Assembly: GCA_947247005.1 (NCBI GenBank)
Contig: OX365948.1
Span: forward strand, 57,635,401-57,699,400
Direction: 5' to 3'
Length of the DNA: 64,000 nucleotides
DNA from: Spisula solida
Taxonomy: Eukaryota > Mollusca > Bivalvia > Venerida > Mactridae
Position numbers and translations under genes: made by a program. Under the pieces are notes generated by a model that saw only the letters and a list, made by a program, of their open reading frames with translations, was not told the DNA's origin and searched no databases. Position 1 is the first letter of the stretch; the number at the start of each line of letters is the position of its first letter. Shown here piece by piece: positions 37,907 to 47,400 of this stretch.

Positions 37907-38180
37907 CTAGCAGTGGTATGATTGATTAGTATGAATTTGTCTGTATGAAAGTGAGTGCATGTGGCGTGTCACTCTCACAGGTGCCACAAGATATGATGGA
38001 ACTGGCACGGCCACCAAACCATACACAATTTTATAAAACATGGTCAGTCTAGTGAGGTCTCCTCTGTCGCGTAGGGTCTGCCAACCAAGTTCGTTTTGCA
38101 TGCTGGTGACACTGTCATACGGGAGTAGTTATTTTTCACCAATCTTATGGCTCTACGTTGGACTTTTTCTATTTTGTTAA
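37907..38180 (-). pseudogene. Non-LTR retrotransposon fragment (end of reverse transcriptase)
   Basis: On the - strand QRRAIRLVKNNYSRMT, then after a frameshift LGWQTLRDRGDLTRLTMFYK followed by IVYGLVAVPVPSYL. This is the typical C-terminal tail of CR1/L2/Jockey-type reverse transcriptases (QRRA..., LGW.TL..RR...RL.MFYKI). Only this end is present; the frame is broken. It lies in the intron upstream of the first IFT52 coding exon. Confidence 0.7.
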
Positions 38181-38657
38181 TATTAGTTTGAGTATGGGTC
38201 TAGACCAAGATGGTATGGCAGCGGCACTACTATGCCTGAGTTTATACCGTCCAAAACAATACCGACAAATTGACAAGATTTCAATTTTTAAACATGAATC
38301 CAAAACACACATCACATTATGCACAGGTTGTCATTTATATCACAGATAGAACAATTAGAGTACGAATAACTTTAACATGACAAGACCAACTGTTTTGTAA
38401 TGTATGGACTAAAACAACGATTATATCACAGTAATCGTTACGACGAATCATATTTTTGTAAATCAAAACATTCCACTTCCCCACCCACGAAAGCGTGCTT
38501 GACTACGGATAAATCGATTCATTTTCCAACCGCGAGTTGAATATTTTAGAACTAGACAACTCTCCAATGTATTAGGGTACAATTTAACAATCTATTTGGA
38601 AAACAAGTCAAGTATTTCATTGAGTAAATGAATCGCAAATGTGATAAATATTTTTAC

Positions 38658-38675
38658 CTCAGCTGTCGGCGCCAT
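38658..38675 (-). CDS. IFT52: Possible upstream first coding exon of IFT52 (N-terminal extension)
   Basis: On the - strand an ATG at 38675 opens six codons (MAPTAE) ending at a GTAAAA donor at 38657. Joined to the AG acceptor ending at 35102, it continues in frame through one glycine codon into the usual IFT52 start, giving MAPTAEGMEEKVQ. The exon probably begins upstream near 38750 as 5' UTR. In-frame joining can occur by chance (one in three), and the known family start is the second methionine, so this may only be a 5' UTR exon. The intron 35102-38657 holds a non-autonomous element and a LINE fragment. Confidence 0.45.
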
Positions 38676-39629
38676 AGTCCGAAAAATATGCAGGTGGTTT
38701 GTGGGTAATATGACACGGGAAAAATCCAGTTTTCCGGTAGCGGACGGATATTTATCAATTCTTACCTCCCTTTTGTGATGTATACTCATCCCGTTGTATT
38801 TGTTGTAGAAATGTGTGTTAAACGTTTTTGTGATTTATAGTTTGATTATGTATAATATATTTTCAAAATTATAAATCAGTTGTCACGAATTTGTGACAGA
38901 AAAGTATCAAGTGATATTATTGCTGGAACCAGAATCTTATAAACCACCTTGTAGAAAAGGTGCGCCATAATTTTTCTCTCCTGAATGTAAATGCACCTAT
39001 CAATATTTTGAACCAGGGAGAGGCAGCGGGCATACAAAGGACGTAAGACGATTCCCCACAGTTGGGAAATTTGACACGGCAAATGATTCCCAGTCCTGGG
39101 AAATAGACTTATGCAAGATTTCAGATTGGTTAATTTAGACGTGCAAAAAAAGCAGACAAACATTTAATAATGGTGGGCCATTTGATACACCAAGCGTCTC
39201 CTACTGTGGGGATTAAGACAATTTTTTGGCTCTTAGGTGGGAAATAAGACCCCCCCACAAAGAAAGTCTAATTCCCCTGGGTCTGCCCACCACTCCCATG
39301 GAAATAATAGTGAAGGGTTCACATAAAGGGTGTTGAGCGTCTTCATATCAAATATCTTCATATTGGTAATGTTGTTGTTAACTGATATAAAATATCGACT
39401 TAAGCCTATGTTACTCCCCTGTGTAGCATAGGCCGCAGACGATTCCTCTCCTTCTCACTCCGTTCCTTGCTAGCTGTTGCAGGATGTTCATTTGGTGGAT
39501 GGTTATGCTCGGCTGGACTTAATACAAATGTTTAAGATGTAATCTTTGAAATGTATACATATAAAGTTATTGTTCTGTTCTGCACCATGCATAGAGAAGA
39601 AATGCTTCCGACAAACTTCAATTAGACAT

Positions 39630-40065
39630 AAGACCTTCAACTGTGACCTTGGCGTTTGAGATAGGAACCTTGGGTTTGCAAATGACACTCCCTCTCATGG
39701 AGATTAACACATGTGCTAAATATAAGCAAGATTGGTCAATGCATGACAAGTTGTGGTCCATACAAACTTTAACTTGACCTCCCAACTGTGACCTTGACGT
39801 TTGAGATAGGAACCTTGGGTTTGCGTATGACACTCCCTCATGGCGATTAACACATGTGCCAAATATAAGCAAGATTGGTCAATGCATGACAAGTTGTGGT
39901 CCATACAAACTTTAACTTGACCTTTGACCTCCAACTGTGACATTGACCTTTAAGATAGGAACCTTGGGTCTGTGTATGACACACCCCTTCATGCAGGGTA
40001 ACATTTATGCCAAATATAAACAAGATTGGTAAATGCATGACAAAGTTATGGTCCAGTCAAAAATA
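39630..40065. repeat. Tandem triplicate of a GACCTTTGACC-type dispersed repeat
   Basis: Three units of about 150 bp, each with GAGATAGGAACCTTGGGT, ATGACACTCCCTC, ACACATGTGCCAAATATAAG and GCATGACAAGTTGTGGTCC. Units 1 and 2 are closest. Reading frames here are repeat by-products. Confidence 0.8.
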
Positions 40066-40068
40066 AAA

Positions 40069-40495
40069 CAAGAGATGTTTGTAAAACACGTATGCCCCCA
40101 TGGCAGCCCAATAGTCAGAAATGGTGAAGGCCACAGTGACCTTTACCTTTAACCCACTGACCTCAAAATCAATAGGGGTCATCAACTGTTGCTGACCAAC
40201 CTCCATGTAATGTTTGAAGATCCTAGGTCAAAGCGTTCTGGAGTTATTGAACGGAAACCATTCAAATAGTCCGAAATAGCAAAGGTCACTGACCTTGACC
40301 TTTAACCCACTGACCTCAAAATCAATAGGGGTCATCTACTGTTGCTGACCAACCTCCATGTAGAGTTTGAAGATCCTAGATCAAAGCGTTCTCGAGTTAT
40401 TGAACGGAAACCAATTTATACGACCGATAGACAGACCGACCGACCGACCGACATGTGCAAAGCAATATACCCCCTCATCAAAGATGGGGGCATAA
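40069..40495 (-). repeat. Two nested R1 copies
   Basis: The second R1 unit begins inside the first, so ACTGACCTCAAAATCAATAG and GACCAACCTCCATGTA occur twice. It ends ATACCCCCTCATCAAAGATG, preceded by four CCGA units. Confidence 0.78.
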
Positions 40496-41057
40496 AAATA
40501 ATCAGGCAGTTGTATCTCCAGCAAGCTCTAGTATGCAATTTATTTTTTGTGTTCTGATGTTTCTTTGTAGATGGTGTAGCGCAAGGTTTTTCAACTTTTA
40601 TTTTTACTTACCTTTTGATTTGTCTGAAAGAACACGTTTCCTAAGCTAAGCGCTCTTTCATTCAGTTACCTCCCTTTTAATTAATTAGAGAAGGCATAGA
40701 TTACTTCCAGCACTTTGGTTAGGCAACAGGATACTGGTTTCTGTAGGTCATATGCGCCCATCCTTTGTCATTGTTGTATGTTTAGTAACATCATTTTACT
40801 TCCATCACAGATAAATGTACCATTGATAAAGAACTTCTTGTTTACAGAAATTGATATACACGACATAATATATCTTATAAAGTTTTCTTTAAATGTTTTT
40901 ATTCTTTTTCAATGATACATTTACCTGTAGTTTAAGTTTTGTGCAATAACTGGAGGTGTTAACCTATCGAAGGCTTCAGAGAAATCCAACACAAGGTTTG
41001 TAGATGGGTCACCTAGGGTTTTGTCTAAATAGATGTATTCTGGAACACTGCATCATC

Positions 41058-41204
41058 CAGGGCTCGACACTAACACTGGTCCGAGACCAGTGAAAATCCT
41101 GAAGGACCAGTGAAAATTCTGGAGGACCAGTAACTGTCCTATTTACAAATTTGGCGCTTTTGCCCAGTCGTACCAGTGCCCAAAATAGTTAGTGTCAAGG
41201 CCTG
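41058..41204. mobile_element. Short hAT-like MITE, 147 bp
   Basis: Ends CAGGGCTCGACACTAAC and GTTAGTGTCAAGGCCTG are inverted repeats, flanked on both sides by TCATC. Interior has two GGACCAGTGAAAAT units. Confidence 0.7.
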
Positions 41205-41361
41205 TCATCGCTTTGCTAATACTAAATATGTAGAGGAAATCTCGACTAAAATCGAGATTCTGATGTTGAGATAAATCTGAAGTTTTAATATGCCTGGGAT
41301 TCCAGGACATTCAATATAATAAAGGAAAGAGAACATAAAACAAATTTCCTCAAAACTGCAC

Positions 41362-41367
41362 TTTATT
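41362..41367 (-). other. RPS12 polyadenylation signal
   Basis: AATAAA on the - strand about 55 nt after the RPS12 stop codon, at the distance expected for a short ribosomal-protein 3' UTR. Confidence 0.65.
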
Positions 41368-41419
41368 AATGTACACTTTTACAGGCGTTTCATTTTTTTC
41401 TTGTCTTGTAGATGACAGT

Positions 41420-44400
41420 TTACTTCTTCTTGTTGAAGTATTCATTCAATACATCTAAGGCTTGGGATTCCTTGCCGTAGTCCTGTAATTATAAACATAA
41501 CACAACATGGCTAACTTGAATACTAACAGATTAAAATGCCTGGAAATATTGCAATCCAGGTTACTGGATGACAAAACTATTTAAGTCTCGAAATCACGAA
41601 ACCGCCAAAGTTTGACATAAATTACTTCATTTTCCAACATTTTCTTTATATAACATTTGAAGTCCCACAGTATTTAAGTTATATTTTGACTTCCCAGTCA
41701 CATTATCCAAACACTGGACCAACCAGCAGTTATCTGAAACAACCCTCAATATGCAGAGCGCAAGCAAGGGAGATATACAAAATATATAAAATATACAATG
41801 AGTTTGATAATTGGGTGAAACCTTAGCTGTTATGAGATCAAGTTCAGTAGCAGACAAGTTTTGAACGGTATGTTAATCATTCAGACAGATGGTCACATGA
41901 TATAACTTCACCAACACATTCAGAAGAGGGAGCATGTGGTTCCTCGTCAAAAATAAACACAATATAAACTAGTCCTAATTTCTACAGTTCTAGATGGGGA
42001 CAATCTCAAGCCTCATTTATGTTACAAAGCTTTGTCTACTAGACTCGAAACTTGGAAGTAGGTTTTAACACTGGAGTTGTCAAGTCAAGTTTTAGTTTGA
42101 TGATAATGGCTTTATTATGCTATAGTAAAAGAAAACACTCAGAAACATGTGATTCGGTGGATGTGTGTCATCCAAGATGGTTTCAGCGTGGTACATGGGT
42201 TGTCATCATATATGCTTTCATTACCAATGGCACATTTAAGCCGAGTTAGGCTAAGCACATTTTAGGCAAATATTAGAGCACTCAGAATTCTTTGGGTGTT
42301 AACATGAATCATCAACATACTTAAGATGGTGGTACATGATCTTGTCATCATAGTGCTACATGCTTACATCAGATTTAACATTTAACTTACAATTCTGATG
42401 TACAACTTAAAGACTTGAGTTTTGGTTTTAATAAAATTTCTAGCTCAAGAAAACACTCAGAAACATGTGATTCGGTGGATGTGTGTCATCCAAGATGGTT
42501 TCAGCGTGGTACATGGGTTGTCATCATATATGTTTTCTTTGCAACATTAATAGATTCTAAGCAATTTTTTGTTCATGTTTAGTGATTTTATCATGATTCT
42601 ATATAGTTGAGGAGAAACTCGGTATTGTTCTACAGTAAATGTTAATCATTCAGACAGATGGTCACATGACATAACTTCACCAACACATTCAGAAGAGGGA
42701 GCATGTGGTTCCTCATCATAAATCAACATAATATCAATTTGTTCTAAATTTTACAGTTTTGGATGATGGAGTCAACCTCAAGCCTCATTTATGTTACAAA
42801 GCTTTTGTTTACTCGACTCAAAACTTAGTTGGTATTTACACCGGAGTTGGCAAGTCAAGTTAAAGTTTGAAAATAATGGTTTTATTATGCTATAGTATAT
42901 GAAAACACTCAGAAACATGTGATTCGGTGGATGTGTGTCATCCAAGATGGTTTCAGCGTGGTACATGGTTTGTCATCATACATGTTTTCATTGTCAAGCA
43001 CAATATGCACGATTTTAGTTACTTTCTTCGATGTTAAGTTTTATTCGAGCATCATTCTAGTAATGTTTAACTTTATACTTCCTATGTACAATTTTTACAA
43101 AGAAAGCAAGCAACAAGTCTTATATAGAGTTGATTGGTACAACTTACAAGGCATGAAGTGGTAGAGCCTACTAGAGAATGTAATTATTAGAGCACTTGGA
43201 GTTCTTTGGGTGTTAACATGAATCATCAACAAACTTAAGATGGTGGTACATGATCTTGTCATCATAGTGCTACATGCTTACATCAGATTTAAGAGAAAAC
43301 TTCCAATTTTTGATATTTAACTTAAAGACTAGTTGGGCTTTGATACAATGTTCGCTAAAGAAAACACTCAGAAACATGTGATTCGGTGGATGTGTGTCAT
43401 CCAAGATGGTTTCAGCGTGGTACATGGGTTGTCATCATATATGTCTTCTTTGCGACATTAATAGATTCTAAGCAAATTTGTATTCATGTTTAGTGATTTT
43501 ATTATGATTATATATAGTTTAGGAGAAACTCATGGGTTGTCATCATGATGTTTTCTATACCAAGCATGCAAGATTTTCTTCACAATTATGTTTTATATCA
43601 ACTCACATTATCACATTATCCTTATCACCCTAGTCAATTTATACTTTCTACAACAGGAGTTCACAAATAGCAAATCTAGAGAGCAATGGTAAAATTTCTA
43701 GCTAAAGAAAACACTCAGAAACATGTGATTCGGTGGATGTGTGTCATCCAAGATGGTTTCAGCGTGGTACATGGGTTGTCATCATATTTGTTTTCTTTGC
43801 AACATTAATAGATTCTAAGCAATTTTGTATTCATGTTTAGTGATTTTATCATGATTATATATAGTTCAGGAGAAACTCAGTATTGTTCTACAGTAAATGT
43901 TAATCATTCAGACAGATGGTCACATGACATAACTTCACCAACACATTCAGAAGAGGGAGCATGTGGTTCCTCATCATAGATTAACATAATATCAATTTGT
44001 TCTAAATTTTACAGTTTTGGATGATGGAGTCAACCTCAAGCCTCATTTATGTTACAAAGCTTTTGTTTATTCGACTCGAGACTAAGTTGGTATTTACACC
44101 GGAGTTGGCAAGTCAAGTTAAAGTTTGAAAATAATGGTTTTATTATGCTGTAGTATATGAAAACACTCAGAAACATGTGATTCGGTGGATGTGTGTCATC
44201 CAAGATGGTTTCAGCGTGGTACATGGGTTGTCATCATACATGTTTTCATTGTCAAGCACAATATGCACGATTTTAGTTACTTTCTTCGATGTTAAGTTTT
44301 ATTCGAGCATCATTCTAGTAGTAACGTTTAACTTTATACTTCCTATGTGCAATTTTTACAAAGAAAGCAAGCAACAAGTCTTATATTGGGTTGATTAATA

Positions 44401-47400
44401 CAAGGCATAAAGTGGTAGAGCCTACTAGAGGATGTAATTATTAGAGCACTCAGAATTCTTTGGGTGTTATAACATGAATCATCAACAAACTTAAGATGGT
44501 GGTACATGATCTTGTCATCATAGTGATACATGCTTACATCAGATTTAAGAGAAAACTTCCAATTTTTGATATTAAACTTAAAGACTAGTAGGGCTTTGAT
44601 ACAATGTTCGCTAAAGAAAACACTCAGAAACATGTGATTCGGTGGATGTGTGTCATCCAAGATGGTTTCAGCGTGGTACATGGGTTGTCATCATATATGT
44701 TTTCTTTGCAACATTAATAGATTCTAAGCAATTTGTTATTCATGTTTAGTGATTTTATCATGATTAAATATAGTTAAGGAGACACTCTGTATTGTTCTAC
44801 AGTAAATGTTAATCATTCAGACAAATAGTCACATGACATAACTTCACCAACACATTCAGAAGAGGGAGCATGTGGTTCCTCATCATAGATTAACAAAATA
44901 TCAACGATTCTATTCTTGATTTAAAAGTATGGGATGATGGGACAATCTCAGGCCGCATTTATGTTAAAAAAGTTTTATTTATGAGACTCAAAATTGGAGT
45001 TTGTTTTTACACTGGAGTTGCCTGGTAGTTTTAGTTTTATAAAAATGCAATATTATATGAAAACACTCAGAAACATGTGATTCGGTGGATGTGTGTCATC
45101 CAAGATGGTTTCAGCGTGGTACATGGGTTGTCATCATATATGTTTTCTTTGCAACATTAATAGATTCTAAGCAAATTTTTATTCATGTTTAGTGATTTTA
45201 TCAAGATTATATATCGTTTAGGAGACACTCTGTATTGTTCTACAGTAAATGTTAATCATTCAGACAGATGGTCACATGACATAACTTCACCAACACATTC
45301 AGAAGAGGGAGCATGTGGTTCCTCATCATAGATTAACATCACACCTTTAGTTCTAAATGTTTGGGACAGTAGGACAATCTTGATGCATCATTTATGTTCA
45401 TAAGACTCGAAACTTGAAATTGGGTTTTAGACCGGATTTTCTATTATGTTTGGCAGGTCAAGTTTAGTTTGATAACAATGCAATATTATATGAAAACACT
45501 CAGAAACATGTGATTCGGTGGATGTGTGTCATCCAAGATGGTTTCAGCGTGGTACATGGTTTGTCATCATACATGTTTTCATTGTCACGCACAATATGCC
45601 TGATTTTAGTTACTTTCTTCGATGTTTAAGTTTTATTCGAGCATTATTCTAGTAAAGTTTGACTTTATACTTCCTATGTACAATTTTTACAAAGAAAGCA
45701 AGCAACAAGTCTTATATTGAGTTGATTGGTACAACTTACAAGGCATGAAGTGGTAGAGCCTATTAGAGGATGTAATTATTAGAGCACTCAGAATTGTATT
45801 GGTGTTAACATGAATCATCAACAAACTTAAGATGGTGGTACATGATCTTGTCATCATAGTGCTACATGCTTACATCAGATTCAATATTTAACTTACATTT
45901 CTAATATTAATCTTCAAGACTTGAGTTTGGCTTTGATAGAATTTCTAGCTAAAGAAAACACTCAGAAACATGTGATTCGGTGGATGTGTGTCATCCAAGA
46001 TGGTTTCAGCGTGGTACATGGGTTGTCATCATATATGTTTTCTTTGTTAGAAATTTATTCTTAAACTAAGATTCATAGCAAACTGAATTTGATTTGTAAT
46101 CAGTAACAGAAGTCTGTGTTGTGTGAATTAAATTGTATGACATTAAGCATGAGAATAAGGGGGTGGAGCAGAACAGCGGGACAATCAGTATAATGTTAAT
46201 CATTCAGACAGATAGTCACATGACATAACTTCACCAACACATTCAGAAGAGGGAGCATGTGGTTCCTCATCATAGATTAACAAAATATCAACGAATCTAT
46301 TCTTGATTTAAAAGTATGGGATGATGGGACAATCTCAGGCCGCATTTATGTTAAAAAGGCTTTATTTACGAGAATCAAAATTGGAGTTGTTTTTCCACTG
46401 GAGTTGCCCGGTAGTTTTAGTTTTATAACAATGCAATATTATTTGAAAACACTCAGAAACATGTGATTCGGTGGATGTGTGTCATCCAAGATGGTTTCAG
46501 CGTGGTACATGGGTTGTCATCATATATGTTTTCTTTGCAACATTAATAGATTCTAAGCAAATTTTTATTCATGTTTAGTGATTTTATCAAGATTATATAT
46601 CATTTAGGAGAAACTCTGTATTGTTCTATAGTAAATGTTAATCATTCAGACAGATGGTCACATGACATAACTTCACCAACACATTCAGAAGAGGGAGCAT
46701 GTGGTTCCTCATCATAGATTAACGAAGTATCAACTTGTTCTATTATATAAATTTTACAGTTTTGGACGATGAGTCGATCTGATTGAAGTTGCACAATTGC
46801 CTTGTTAAGTAACTCAAAATTTGAAATTAGCTTTTGTGAAGTGGCTAGCTAAATATTCTTTTTAGCAATCTTGAATGCAAAAGTGGGTCTTTTATTGTAA
46901 TGCCAACATCTGGGGAAACATTCTTTTTATGAATGATTGACTTTTATTTCAAAGAATTTAAGAATTTCAGATTAGATTGAAGATTGATCTACAGATATTT
47001 ATTTAATCAACATGTTACAGGAACATATTTAAAATCCCAATAAAATTTTACAAGCCTCATCAGACATAAGAACACATGTTTCTCTGCATGGGGTCTCTCA
47101 GAAGAGGGAGCATGTGGTTCCTCATCAAATAAGGCTAGATCTTGTACAATAATCGAGTATTGTTAAAGAAATCTTGCCAAAAGAAAGCGATAAACTTTGC
47201 TAAATTGTTCTATATTTAACTTTAGGCAACTACTCTATAATAGACAATCTGAAAAGACATGATTTAGTAACACTAAACATCTGACAAAACCATGTACCTA
47301 TATCTGTTATCTAAGGTCATGGGGTCATACTCACAATTTGAAAATTAACCAGTGTCAAAACACTGATCCTAGAATAGATAAGCTCTCCTGGTGAACCTTT

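Larger units (their letters stand above)
38676..41361. other. Intergenic region between RPS12 and IFT52
   Basis: Probably contains the IFT52 promoter near 38750. No gene seen. It carries a triplicated dispersed repeat (39630-40065), a nested R1 pair (40069-40495) and a short hAT-like element (41058-41204). Confidence 0.55.

Noticed and set aside
39503..40038. Several - strand frames containing ICKPKVP or DHNLSCIDQSCLYLAH
   Set aside because: They are translations of the tandem dispersed repeat at 39630-40065; the similarity among them is the DNA repeat.
42778..44681. Repeated - strand frames beginning [19 protein letters not shown]
   Set aside because: They are translations through the family B snoRNA units and their spacers; the reading frame is not kept between copies.
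42641..46723. Bacterial 16S rRNA-like motif GGAGCATGTGG on the + strand, suggesting contamination
   Set aside because: The match is short, repeated seven times in an intron, and explained by the C/D snoRNA guide on the other strand.
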